Positions 1 to 7,348 of a DNA stretch of 64,000 nt are shown piece after piece. The stretch is taken from assembly GCA_963728835.1 (NCBI GenBank), contig CAVSKZ010000002.1, positions 1,116,001 to 1,180,000 on the forward strand, written 5' to 3'. The stretch's first letter is position 1. Every line of letters begins with the position of its first letter. This stretch comes from VRUE01 sp963728835 (GTDB lineage Bacteria > Actinomycetota > Thermoleophilia > Solirubrobacterales > 70-9). The position numbers were made by a program, and so were the translations under genes. A model generated the notes under the pieces. It searched no databases. It was not told the DNA's origin and saw only the letters and a list, made by a program, of their open reading frames with translations.

Positions 1-1
1 G

Positions 2-82
2 AACTCGATCGAGGGCGGTACCACCGACATCCTCAAGAACATCATCGCCGAGCGGGTGCTCGGCCTTCCCAAGATGCGTTAG
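2..82 (+). CDS. acyl-CoA dehydrogenase, C-terminal end (gene truncated by window edge)
   Basis: Only the last 26 codons are present. They read NSIEGGTTDILKNIIAERVL and then GLPKMR before a TAG stop. In acyl-CoA dehydrogenases the final helix has this GGT-(S/T)-(E/D)-I-x-(K/R)-N-I-x-A-E-R-x-L-G pattern and contributes to FAD and substrate contacts. The next gene starts 12 bases downstream and encodes a second, shorter acyl-CoA dehydrogenase, so the two may form a mixed-subunit enzyme. Substrate cannot be inferred from the fragment. Confidence 0.75.
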   Translation, partial: NSIEGGTTDILKNIIAERVLGLPKMR

Positions 83-94
83 GGCTCGCCGCGT

Positions 95-1219
95 ATGTAC
101 TTCGACCTCACAGACGAGCAGCAGGCGATCAAGTCGACGGCGCACGACTTCCTCGCCGCTCGCTACAAGTCCGAGCGCATCCGCGAGCTGGCCGACGGCG
201 AGCACGGCTTCGAGCAGGCCGACTGGGAGGAGATGGCCGACCTGGGATGGCAGGGGCTTGCCCTGCCCGAGGAGTGGGGCGGGCAGGGGCTCGGCATCGT
301 CGAGCTCGCCGTCCTCTTCGAGGAGATGGGCTACGCACTCGCCCCCTCGCCGCTCTTCTCCAACACGATCGCCGGCCTCGCGCTCGCCCACGGTGGATCG
401 GACGACCAGCGCGAGCGCTTCCTGCGCCCGCTGGCCACCGGTCAGCTGCGCGGCACCCCGGCGCTCTGGGACGCCGGTTCTCCCGCGACCATCGGCGAGT
501 TCACCATGGAGGCCCGCGCGGACGGCGACGGGGTCGTCCTCGACGGCGAGAAGGTTCTGGTGATCGACGCCGCGGCCGCGGACTTCCTCCTGGTCGCAAC
601 CGCGGACGGCCACCGCCACCTGGTCGAGCGCGACGCCCCCGGCGTGACGATTGCGCCCGCGACGTCGATCGACCCCACCCGCCGCCTCTACTCGGTTCGC
701 TTCGAGGGAGTTCGCGTCGCGCCCGAGAACTCGCTTCCCGGGGGCGCCGACGAGTACTTCCCGGTCTTCCACCGCGTCTGCGTGGCCCTCGCCGCGGAGT
801 CGACCGGGATCGCTCAGCGGACGATGGAGATGGCCGTCGAGTACGCCAAGGACCGCCAGCAGTTCGGGCGGCCGATCGGCTCCTATCAGGCCGTCTCGCA
901 CCGCTGTGCGCAGATGCTGCTCGAGACCGAGAACGCGCGTTCGGCCGTCTACGGAGCCGCCTGGGCGGCCGATGCCGAGCCCGAGTCGCTGCCCACGGCT
1001 GCATCGATGGCGAAGTCCTACGCGTCCGACGCGGGCTGGCGGGTGCCCGACGCCTCGCTCCAGGTTCACGGCGGGATCGGCTTCACCTGGGAGCACGACC
1101 TGCACTTCTTCCTCAAGCGCGGCAAAGCCAACGCGGCGATGTTCGGCGACGCCAAGTGGCATCGCGAGCGGGTCGCCGACGCGGTCCTCTCCAAGGCCGC
1201 CGAGCCGGTTTCGGCGTAG
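95..1219 (+). CDS. acyl-CoA dehydrogenase family protein (possible partner subunit)
   Basis: 374 aa flavoprotein-type acyl-CoA dehydrogenase that would oxidise an acyl-CoA to the 2-enoyl-CoA. The N-terminal helical domain opens with YFDLTDEQQAIKSTAHDFLA. A beta domain follows, and the C-terminal helical domain has DRQQFGRPIGSYQAVSH and GGIGFTWEHDLHFFLKR. The Glu of TWEHD lies where some FadE-type subunits place the catalytic base. This motif style and the adjoining second dehydrogenase recall the two-subunit FadE/ChsE enzymes of actinobacterial steroid or branched-acyl degradation; that comparison is an inference. The LLM oxidoreductase gene follows 10 bases downstream, so co-transcription is likely. 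Confidence 0.88.
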   Translation: MYFDLTDEQQAIKSTAHDFLAARYKSERIRELADGEHGFEQADWEEMADLGWQGLALPEEWGGQGLGIVELAVLFEEMGYALAPSPLFSNTIAGLALAHGGSDDQRERFLRPLATGQLRGTPALWDAGSPATIGEFTMEARADGDGVVLDGEKVLVIDAAAADFLLVATADGHRHLVERDAPGVTIAPATSIDPTRRLYSVRFEGVRVAPENSLPGGADEYFPVFHRVCVALAAESTGIAQRTMEMAVEYAKDRQQFGRPIGSYQAVSHRCAQMLLETENARSAVYGAAWAADAEPESLPTAASMAKSYASDAGWRVPDASLQVHGGIGFTWEHDLHFFLKRGKANAAMFGDAKWHRERVADAVLSKAAEPVSA

Positions 1220-1229
1220 GGCGGAGCCG

Positions 1230-2258
1230 GTGGGCGCGCTCGACCGCATCTCCGTCGCCGCGATCGGCGTTTCGGTTGCCGACCTCGAGGCCGAGGCCAA
1301 GCGCGCCGAGGCTGCGGGGGTCGAGTGCGTCTGGGCGCCCGAGCTCTTCCGCTCCTCGGTCACGCAGGCGGCCTACCTGGCGGGTCGCACCGAGAAGATC
1401 GACGTCGCCACCGGGATCGCCTGGGCCTTCACGCGCAGTCCCTTCATCCTCGCGGTCAGCGCCTTGGATATCGACGAGATGTCGGGCGGGCGCTTCCGGC
1501 TCGGCCTCGGCTCCGGCGTCAAGCGGCTGAACGAGACCTGGCACAACGCCGAGTACGGCCGCCCGGCACCGCACCTGCGCGAGGCGATCGAGGCGACACG
1601 GCTGATCATGCAGCAGGCCGGCAAGGGCGAGCCGATCCGCTACGAGGGCTCCTACTACGACATCGACATCAAGGGCTGGATCCGGCCCCACCCGGCGCCT
1701 CGCGAGTCGGTGCCGATCTACACGGCCGGGATCCAGAGCGGCATGTGCCGGATGGCGGGCGACGTCGCCGACGGGCTGATCGGGCACCCGATCCAGAGCC
1801 TTCGCTGGATCGACGAGGTCGTGGTCAGCTCCTTCGAGGAGGGTCTCTCCCGCTCTGGCCGCGAGCGCTCGAGCTTCGACTACCTGCCCACGGTCTGCTG
1901 CTCGATCGACGACGACGAGGCACGGGCGATCGACATGGCCCGGCGCACGATCTCCTTCTACGCGACGGTCAAGACCTACATGCCGCTCTGGGAGCTGCAC
2001 GGCTTCGCCGACAACGCGGTCGCGGCCGGGGAGGCCTTCCGCCGCGGCGACCTCGCCGGCGTCCCGGCGGCGATCAGCGACGAGATGGTCGAGACCTACT
2101 GCGCCGCCGGCCCCCTCGACAAGGTGCGGGCCCGGGTCGAAGCGACCGCCGAGCGCGCCGACGGCCTCTTCCTCACGCCGCCCACGTACTTCATCTCTCC
2201 CGAAGAGCTCTCGGAGTTTCAGAACCGCATCATCGACGCCTTCGGGCCGGCAACCTGA
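1230..2258 (+). CDS. LLM-class (luciferase-like) F420-dependent oxidoreductase
   Basis: 342 aa from a GTG start 10 bases after the acyl-CoA dehydrogenase stop. The luciferase-like TIM-barrel pattern is clear: an early strand VAAIGVSVAD, then GVECVWAPELF, then the segment around LAVSALDIDEMSGGRFRLGL that is typical of LLM proteins. The second half has VPIYTAGIQSGMCRMAGDVADG and a C-terminal AERADGLFLTPPT. Actinobacterial LLM enzymes commonly use F420 and act on aldehydes, ketones or xenobiotics, but the substrate is not visible here. A large hairpin begins 19 bases after the stop and probably ends the transcript. Confidence 0.85.
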   Translation: MGALDRISVAAIGVSVADLEAEAKRAEAAGVECVWAPELFRSSVTQAAYLAGRTEKIDVATGIAWAFTRSPFILAVSALDIDEMSGGRFRLGLGSGVKRLNETWHNAEYGRPAPHLREAIEATRLIMQQAGKGEPIRYEGSYYDIDIKGWIRPHPAPRESVPIYTAGIQSGMCRMAGDVADGLIGHPIQSLRWIDEVVVSSFEEGLSRSGRERSSFDYLPTVCCSIDDDEARAIDMARRTISFYATVKTYMPLWELHGFADNAVAAGEAFRRGDLAGVPAAISDEMVETYCAAGPLDKVRARVEATAERADGLFLTPPTYFISPEELSEFQNRIIDAFGPAT

Positions 2259-2277
2259 GTTCTGAGTGGGGTGGGTG

Positions 2278-2353
2278 GGCCTGTCGGGCGCCCCTCCCAA
2301 AACGCTCGGCAGGAGCCTCGCTGGAGTGTTTTGGGAGGGGCGCCCGACAGGCC
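2278..2353 (+). repeat. Long 3'-end hairpin, family A copy 1 (conserved-loop element)
   Basis: Two 29-base arms at 2278-2306 and 2325-2353 pair with one mismatch around an 18-base loop, CGGCAGGAGCCTCGCTGG. The loop reappears 17/18 identical in the hairpin at 21602-21681, read on the minus strand. It lies just after the LLM gene in the sense direction. There is no T tract, so if it terminates transcription it is not a classical intrinsic terminator. Confidence 0.8.
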
Positions 2354-2402
2354 TCTACCGCCGTTCGAAAAGCTTCCGTCCGAAGGGCGTCTCCGCCTAG
2401 TG

Positions 2403-2630
2403 CTAATCCTCGCGCGGAGTGATGCGGAAGGTCGAGACGACCTCGGCCTGCTTGGCCTCGGGGTGCACCACGTAGGCGCTGGGGCCGCCGCCGAACCAGC
2501 CGGAGCTCTCGTTGTCGGCGACGAAGATCCCCGGGTGGTGACGACCGTCGCCGTCCTCGACCCAGACCTTGTCGCCCTCCTTGAACCCGTGTTCGATCTC
2601 GCCCACGGTGTCGGAGCCTAGCCGGTCCAC
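2403..2630 (-). CDS. small hypothetical protein (beta-rich, SH3-like appearance)
   Basis: 75 aa from a GTG start at 2630; a second in-frame GTG at about 2606 would give a shorter product. The sequence FKEGDKVWVEDGDGRHHPG then IFVADNESSGWFGGGPSAYV has the look of a small SH3-like or Tudor-like beta barrel: a 'G-D-x-V-x-V-x-D-x-D-G' entry followed by aromatic strands and VVSTFRI near the end. No family name is assigned. The gene sits between two hairpins (2278-2353 and 2632-2682) and is transcribed on its own on the minus strand. Codon use matches its neighbours, which supports a real gene. Confidence 0.55.
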   Translation of the reverse strand: MDRLGSDTVGEIEHGFKEGDKVWVEDGDGRHHPGIFVADNESSGWFGGGPSAYVVHPEAKQAEVVSTFRITPRED

Positions 2631-2631
2631 T

Positions 2632-2682
2632 CGCCGACGGGCCGAAATGTCAACTATGCGTTGACATTTCGGCCCGTCGGCG
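2632..2682. repeat. Perfect 23-bp palindromic hairpin, family B copy 1
   Basis: Arms 2632-2654 and 2660-2682 are perfect inverse complements around the 5-base loop TATGC. The outer arm CGCCGACGGGCCGA and inner GTCAAC are shared with 13783-13833. The three bases that differ between copies are changed on both arms, so pairing is kept. It lies 8 bases beyond the 174-aa protein stop on the minus strand and could terminate that transcript. Confidence 0.8.
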
Positions 2683-2690
2683 GGGATTGC

Positions 2691-3215
2691 CTATGGACAG
2701 ACGACGATCAGGTGGAAGTCCGCGTCCGCGTCGAGCCCTTTCTCGTCGCGCGTGCGAACCTCGATCGCGTTGGCGTTGGCCGGCGAGGTGTTCGTCTGCG
2801 CGTACCCCGCGCCCGGAACCGACGTGCCCGCGTTGTCGCGGCCGGCGACGTTGGCGCAACCGCTGATGTTCGCCGGGAGCGCCACCGTGACGGCGCCGCC
2901 GCCCTCGGTCGCAGTCACTCCCGCGTCACTGGCGCGCGCCAGGGCGGCGTTTCCGGCACCGGCCGGGTTGTTGACCACCGCCCAGTACGTGTGGGCTGCT
3001 CTTTGGGCACTCGGCACGACGCCCAGCTTGTTGGTGTTGATCTGGAATCCGGTCAGGGTCTTCTTCTTGAGCTTCCCCCCGCCGATGGTCTGCTTCTTGA
3101 TCGCCCCTCCGTTGATCGTCTGCGCCGCGTAGGCGGTCCCGGCCAGCGAGACGACGAGAGCGACGATCGCCACGATCATCGCCGGCGACGGCTTTCTCTG
3201 CTTCAGCGCGTCCAT
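2691..3215 (-). CDS. secreted or membrane-anchored hypothetical protein, GTAYAA-type
   Basis: 174 aa. Residues 1-12 are charged and are followed by a hydrophobic signal/anchor, AMIVAIVALVVSLAGTAYAA, at about residues 12-31. Next come short repeats of the kind INGGAIKKQTIGGGKLKKKT. This architecture recurs many times in Solirubrobacterales-like genomes, usually unannotated. The remaining ~130 residues look like a beta-rich extracellular domain with two conserved-looking Cys (SGCANVAG and VVCP at the very end) that could form a disulfide. The ATG has a good ribosome-binding site (GGGGAG, 4 bases upstream). Function unknown. Confidence 0.7.
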   Translation of the reverse strand: MDALKQRKPSPAMIVAIVALVVSLAGTAYAAQTINGGAIKKQTIGGGKLKKKTLTGFQINTNKLGVVPSAQRAAHTYWAVVNNPAGAGNAALARASDAGVTATEGGGAVTVALPANISGCANVAGRDNAGTSVPGAGYAQTNTSPANANAIEVRTRDEKGLDADADFHLIVVCP

Positions 3216-3278
3216 GGATCTCCCCTTCCGTTTTAGGGCCAGAGCTCCGGTAACCGATCGGAGAGGGGAGGGATGCGG

Positions 3279-3530
3279 TCAGCCGTGTCCGATGCCCATG
3301 GTGCCGCGGGGATCGCCGCTGTGCTCGGCGAGGTCCTCGAGCTCGGCGATCTTGCGCTCCCCTTCGATCCGGGCCGGGTCCCCGGCGGCCAGCGGCGCGA
3401 TCAGCCGGCGGATCCGGTTGCGGACCTGAAGGGCGAAGTGGGGGGTGGAGGCTCCGGCAAGGGCGCGGATGTCCTCGGCGGTGACCGGATCGGCTGTTCC
3501 CAGCAGGGCTGGGCTCTCGGCTTCGCTCAC
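3279..3530 (-). CDS. small hypothetical protein downstream of the cell-wall-binding gene
   Basis: 83 aa, starting at a GTG that overlaps the TGA of the preceding gene (GTGA arrangement at 3527-3530), so the pair is translationally coupled. The sequence is helical and charged: VTAEDIRALAGASTPHFALQ, then VRNRIRRLIAPLAAGDPARI, then an acidic stretch ERKIAELEDLAEH and a Gly-rich tail. No signal peptide is visible. It may be a cytosolic partner of the upstream membrane/cell-wall protein, but no function is recognised. The open frame extends further upstream to 3743; that part is a shadow of the neighbour. Confidence 0.6.
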   Translation of the reverse strand: MSEAESPALLGTADPVTAEDIRALAGASTPHFALQVRNRIRRLIAPLAAGDPARIEGERKIAELEDLAEHSGDPRGTMGIGHG

Positions 3531-4864
3531 GGTTCCCCTCCCCCGATCTTGGCCAGTTCGGCCAGCTGGTCGATCTCGGCTTGCTGATTCACGTCGATGG
3601 CCTCCTGGTCTCCGATCACCCACACGTGGTTGTAGAAGGCGCGGGTCGGGTCTGTCGTGTACCCCGGCTTGACGTCGAGCAGGTACTCGCGCAGCGCCGC
3701 CGGCAGCGTACCGGCGTCGTCGGTGAGCAGCAGCGGGCCCCACGTCCCCGATGCCGAGAGCGGCGAGGCGACGGTCGCAGCCAGCGGCGCGTCGCTGCGT
3801 GCCACGACGAAGCCGTGACCGGGGTCGTTGACGTTCCAGCCGAAGCCACCGCCGGCGTAGCGGGCGAGCGCGATCGCGTTCGCGACCGGGTCCTCGCCGG
3901 AGACGCGCCGGACGCGGCCGCCGACCTCGCCGACTTCCCGCACGACGGCGGAGGAGATCGCCGAAGACGGGCCGAGCACGTAGACGGGGACCTTCGGGTG
4001 CGTGCGCAGCGCCTGTGCGGTCGGCGTCGGCAGCTTCTCGGCCTCGCTGAAGAGCACCGGGTCGCCCGAGCGTGCCGCCCAGGCAGCGGCTGGGATGGCG
4101 AGCTCCGGCTCGGCTTCGGGGGCAAGGACGAAGTGGGCCGGAGGGCCGTCGAAGAGCTTGTCGCGCTCGGCCGCGATCGAGGCCGCGAGCGCAGCGGCCC
4201 CGGGTGCATCGACCCGGTTGGCCTTCAGCTCGCCGGGTGCTGCCGCCTCGCCGATGATGAACGCCTGGGTGCCGCCGGCCTCGACGTCGCCGCGCGGGGC
4301 CAGCGCGGCAAGGGCCTGCTCGGTCGGCTCGGGCAGGTCGTCTCCAGCGGAGACCAGAAGCGGTGAGCGCAGGGGCTCCGCCATCAGCACCGAGGCCGCG
4401 ACCGCCCCCTGCCAGTCGTCCTCGTCGACGATCGTGACCGCAGTGGGCCGCTGTGCCTCGGTCGTCGAGGGGAATACGGCGAGGGTCACCGCCGCGGCGA
4501 TCGCGGCGGGGTCCGACCCGCCGACCCGCGTCGTGTTGTTGGTCGCGAAGGACGGGTATCCCAGCTCTTCGGCTGCCTCGGCCGCGGGAGTCTCCGCCTC
4601 CTCGGCGGTCGTCGCGGGGGAGATCTGAGTCGGCGCCGACGCCGGCTCGGGCGCGTCTTCGTCGGAGCCGCCGCCTCCGAGCACGGCCGCGACGAGGAAC
4701 ACCACGGCGACCGCGACCAGGCCGGCGACCGCCTTCAGGGCCGCGGGCACCGGCCTGCGGCGGCGGGGTTGCCTTTTCGCGGGGGGCGGCGGTTTTGGCT
4801 GGGACTCGCTCGTCTCCGCCGGGGCCGAGGGGAGGTCGGCGTTGATGGGGCGCTTCCCGGGCAC
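3527..4864 (-). CDS. membrane-anchored protein with cell wall-binding repeat 2-like domains
   Basis: 445 aa from a GTG start. Residues 1-45 form a Pro/Lys/Arg-rich cytoplasmic tail, then comes one membrane segment (VAGLVAVAVVFLVAAVL), then an acidic Ala/Pro linker. The extracellular part has repeats that recall CWB2 modules: FATNNTTRVGGSDPAAIAAA, LLVSAGDDLPEPTEQALAAL, and PVYVLGPSSAISSAVVREV with VRRVSGEDPVANAIALARYA. In Firmicutes such repeats bind wall polymers. A TAGCTT hexamer 8 bases before the GTG suggests a leaderless mRNA. The gene diverges from the acyl-CoA dehydrogenase at 4978, with a TetR-type palindrome between them. Confidence 0.72.
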   Translation of the reverse strand: MPGKRPINADLPSAPAETSESQPKPPPPAKRQPRRRRPVPAALKAVAGLVAVAVVFLVAAVLGGGGSDEDAPEPASAPTQISPATTAEEAETPAAEAAEELGYPSFATNNTTRVGGSDPAAIAAAVTLAVFPSTTEAQRPTAVTIVDEDDWQGAVAASVLMAEPLRSPLLVSAGDDLPEPTEQALAALAPRGDVEAGGTQAFIIGEAAAPGELKANRVDAPGAAALAASIAAERDKLFDGPPAHFVLAPEAEPELAIPAAAWAARSGDPVLFSEAEKLPTPTAQALRTHPKVPVYVLGPSSAISSAVVREVGEVGGRVRRVSGEDPVANAIALARYAGGGFGWNVNDPGHGFVVARSDAPLAATVASPLSASGTWGPLLLTDDAGTLPAALREYLLDVKPGYTTDPTRAFYNHVWVIGDQEAIDVNQQAEIDQLAELAKIGGGEP

Positions 4865-4872
4865 GGACCGGA

Positions 4873-4878
4873 AAGCTA
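4873..4878 (-). promoter_or_regulatory. -10-like hexamer TAGCTT, leaderless promoter for the CWB2 gene
   Basis: The hexamer lies 8 bases upstream of the GTG at 4864. No ribosome-binding site fits in between. It matches the TANNNT pattern seen before many genes of this window. Confidence 0.4.
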
Positions 4879-4923
4879 CAGCGGGGCGGTGGCTGGCTGG
4901 TCAGCTAGTCTTCATGCGACTGG

Positions 4924-4939
4924 TTGACTGACCAGTCAA
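4924..4939. promoter_or_regulatory. TetR-type operator upstream of acyl-CoA dehydrogenase
   Basis: TTGACTGACCAGTCAA is a perfect 7-2-7 inverted repeat. It resembles the TGACTGACCAGTCA-like sites bound by TetR-family repressors of acyl-CoA dehydrogenase genes. It lies 38 bases before the ATG at 4978 and 60 bases from the divergent gene start. No tetR gene is in the window, so the regulator would act in trans. Confidence 0.65.
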
Positions 4940-4977
4940 TCAAGACCGGTGAGAGGCGCCGACCAAGAGGGGACTCA

Positions 4978-6243
4978 ATGGACTTCGCACTTAACGACGA
5001 GCAGCAGGAGTACAAGGAGCGCTGCCGGACCTTCGCCCGCGAGGTGATCAGGCCCGCGGCCCGCAAGCACGACGAAGAGGAGAGCATCCCCTGGGAGGTG
5101 ATCAAGGAGGCGCGCAAGCAGGGCTTCGGCGGGCTCGAGGGGATCCAGCGCTCGGCCGGGGACGGCGAGGGCCAGATGCAGGTGATCTCCGCCGAAGAGT
5201 TCCACTGGGGCTGCGCCGGCATCGCCCTGGCGATCTCCGGCTCCGGTCTCGCCGCGGCCGGGATCGCGTCCTCGGGCACACCGGAGCAGATCGCCCAGTG
5301 GGTTCCCGAGTGCTTCGGAACCGGCGACGAGATCAAGCTCGGCGCCTACGCGGTCACCGAGCCCCAGGCCGGCTCCGACGTGAAGAGCCTGAAGACGACG
5401 GCGAAGCGCGACGGTGACGAGTGGGTCCTCAACGGGACCAAGGTCTTCATCACCAACGGCGGCATCGCCGACGTCCACGTCGTCGTCGCCACCGTCGACC
5501 CGGCGCTCGGCACCCGCGGCCAGGCCTCCTTCGTCGTCGGCAAGGACACCCCCGGTCTTACCCAGGGCAAGAAGGAGTCCAAGCTCGGGATCCGCGCCTC
5601 CCACACGGCCGAGATCGTGCTCGACGACTGCCGCATCCCGGTCGAGAACCTGCTCGGCGGCGAGGAGAAGCTGGAGCGCAAGCTGCAGCGCGGCCGCGAA
5701 GGCAAGAAATCGCGCGGCGCCGACGCGCTGGCGACCTTCGAGGTGACCCGCCCTCTGGTCGGCGCATCCGCGCTCGGCATCGCCCAGGCTGCCTACGAGT
5801 GGACGCTCGAGTACCTCGACGGCCAGACCGAGGGCGGCAGGCCGCTGCTCGGAGAGCAGCGCATCCAGCAGACCCTGGCCGACGTCGCCACCGAGATCGA
5901 AGCCGCGCGCCTGCTCGTTCAGCGCGCCGCCTGGATGGGACGCAACGGCATTCCGATGACGGGGGGCCAGGGCTCGATGTCGAAGCTCAAGGGCGGCGAC
6001 GTGACGATGTGGGCTACGACCACGCTGATGGACCTCGTCGGCCCCTTCGCCTGGAGCAAGGACTGCCCGCTGGAGAAGTTCTTCCGCGACGCGAAGATCT
6101 ACCAGCTGTTCGAGGGCACGGCCGAGATCCAGCGCATGGTCATCTCCCGCATGCAGGCTCGCGAATACGCCGACCGCCTCGGCTATGCCGCCGAAGTCGC
6201 CGACCAGGCGATGGCGGAGAAGAAGGAGCCAGTTCCCGCTTAA
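4978..6243 (+). CDS. acyl-CoA dehydrogenase
   Basis: 421 aa from the ATG at 4978, preceded by AGAGGGGA as a ribosome-binding site; an open frame extends to 4924 but would run through the operator. The N-terminal domain is MDFALNDEQQEYKERCRTFA. The flavin-contact segment is YAVTEPQAGSDVKSLKTTA, followed by WVLNGTKVFITNGG. The C-terminal domain carries YQLFEGTAEIQRMVISRMQA, where the Glu of FEGTAEIQ is the usual catalytic base of short/medium-chain enzymes. It carries an unusual charged insertion (EEKLERKLQRGREGKKSRG) in the middle, where related enzymes have GEGF-type loops. The palindrome at 4924-4939 is the likely control site. Confidence 0.9.
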   Translation: MDFALNDEQQEYKERCRTFAREVIRPAARKHDEEESIPWEVIKEARKQGFGGLEGIQRSAGDGEGQMQVISAEEFHWGCAGIALAISGSGLAAAGIASSGTPEQIAQWVPECFGTGDEIKLGAYAVTEPQAGSDVKSLKTTAKRDGDEWVLNGTKVFITNGGIADVHVVVATVDPALGTRGQASFVVGKDTPGLTQGKKESKLGIRASHTAEIVLDDCRIPVENLLGGEEKLERKLQRGREGKKSRGADALATFEVTRPLVGASALGIAQAAYEWTLEYLDGQTEGGRPLLGEQRIQQTLADVATEIEAARLLVQRAAWMGRNGIPMTGGQGSMSKLKGGDVTMWATTTLMDLVGPFAWSKDCPLEKFFRDAKIYQLFEGTAEIQRMVISRMQAREYADRLGYAAEVADQAMAEKKEPVPA

Positions 6244-6263
6244 GGCGCAGCCCTCTAGGGACG

Positions 6264-6333
6264 GAGAGCCCTCGGGGGTCCCTTCTCAGGCCGCTTCGCG
6301 GGAGTTCCTGAGAAGGGACCCCCGAGGGCTCTC
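6264..6333 (+). terminator. Perfect 27-bp hairpin after acyl-CoA dehydrogenase
   Basis: Arms 6264-6290 and 6307-6333 are perfectly complementary over 27 bases with a 16-base loop, CCGCTTCGCGGGAGTT. It starts 20 bases after the stop codon and has no T tract. The loop resembles a segment at 21450-21468 inside another inverted repeat. Confidence 0.7.
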
Positions 6334-6350
6334 AAGCCCCGTGTAGGTCC

Positions 6351-6356
6351 TAAGCT
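6351..6356 (+). promoter_or_regulatory. -10-like TAAGCT before the CDF gene
   Basis: The hexamer ends 6 bases before the GTG at 6363, with no ribosome-binding site in between. This suggests a leaderless mRNA. Confidence 0.4.
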
Positions 6357-6362
6357 CGGGGC

Positions 6363-7277
6363 GTGCACTCTCACTCGCATGCCCTTGACGCGCGGCGGGG
6401 CGACAGCCGGCGGCGGATGTGGGTTGCGCTTGGGATCAATGGGGCGATGCTGGTTGCCGAGGCAGTTGGCGGGGTGCTTACCGGGTCGCTGGCGGTGCTT
6501 GCCGACGCCGGGCATTTGCTGTCTGACGTCGGGGCGATCGGGCTGGCGTTGCTCGCGGCTTCGCTTGCTGCCCGTCCGGCCCGTGCGCGGATGACCTTCG
6601 GGTACCAGCGCTCGGAGATCCTCGCGGCGCTGGTGAACGGGCTCTTGCTGGTCGCCGTCGCGATAGTCATCGCGGTTGCTGCGATCAGCCGGCTTGGGGA
6701 CCCGCCCGGGATCGACGGCGCCGGGGTGCTCGCGCTTGGTTTCTTCGGCCTGCTCGGCAACGTCGCGGCGACCGCGGTGCTCGCTCGCGGCGAGCGTGCC
6801 GACGTCAACCTCGAGGGCGTCCTTCGCCACAGCGTCGCCGACGCGCTCGGCTCGGTCGGCGTCGTCCTCGCCGGTGCCTTCGTCCTCGCCGGCGGCTCGG
6901 CCGTCGTCGACCCCCTCGTCAGCCTCCTCATCGCCGCGCTGATCCTCGCTTCCTCCTGGCGCTTGATCGCCGAGCCGCTCGGCGTGCTGATGGAGGCCGC
7001 CCCGCCGGGCGTCGACGTCGACGAGGCGGGGGCCGCCATCTGCGAAGAGGAGGGGGTGCGTTCGGTCCACGACCTGCACGTATGGACGGTCACGTCCGGG
7101 TTCGGCGCCCTCGCGGCCCACGTCGTCGTCTCGCCCGAGTGCGACCGGGACCTGGTGCGGCGACGGCTCGAGCTGCTGCTGCACGAGCGCTTCGGCATCG
7201 ATCACACCACTTTGCAGATGGAGGAGCAGGCCCCCGAAGCCCTCTTGCGCGTAGAGAACGCACCCCGCCAGGGCTGA
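6363..7277 (+). CDS. cation diffusion facilitator (CDF) family efflux transporter
   Basis: 304 aa inner-membrane antiporter predicted to export Zn2+ or a similar divalent ion in exchange for protons. The N-terminus is His-rich (HSHSHA). Six membrane segments are readable. The CDF metal site is conserved as HLLSD in TM2 (LADAGHLLSDVGAIGLAL) and HSVAD in TM5 (LRHSVADALGSVGVVL); the H-x-x-x-D pair is usual for Zn2+-transporting members. The cytosolic C-terminal domain includes SVHDLHVWTVTSG and HAHVVVSPE-like positions (AAHVVVSPE). A TAAGCT hexamer 6 bases before the GTG start suggests leaderless translation. No metal sensor gene is adjacent. Confidence 0.92.
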   Translation: MHSHSHALDARRGDSRRRMWVALGINGAMLVAEAVGGVLTGSLAVLADAGHLLSDVGAIGLALLAASLAARPARARMTFGYQRSEILAALVNGLLLVAVAIVIAVAAISRLGDPPGIDGAGVLALGFFGLLGNVAATAVLARGERADVNLEGVLRHSVADALGSVGVVLAGAFVLAGGSAVVDPLVSLLIAALILASSWRLIAEPLGVLMEAAPPGVDVDEAGAAICEEEGVRSVHDLHVWTVTSGFGALAAHVVVSPECDRDLVRRRLELLLHERFGIDHTTLQMEEQAPEALLRVENAPRQG

Positions 7278-7333
7278 CCGCAAGCCCGGTTGCACGGCTA
7301 ATGCCCTGCAAGGAGGCGATTCTTCGGCTCCGC

Positions 7334-7339
7334 TAGCCT
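7334..7339 (+). promoter_or_regulatory. -10-like TAGCCT before the M23 peptidase gene
   Basis: It ends 9 bases before the ATG at 7349 and no ribosome-binding site is present, so transcription probably starts at or next to the start codon. Confidence 0.4.
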
Positions 7340-7348
7340 GATTCGACG

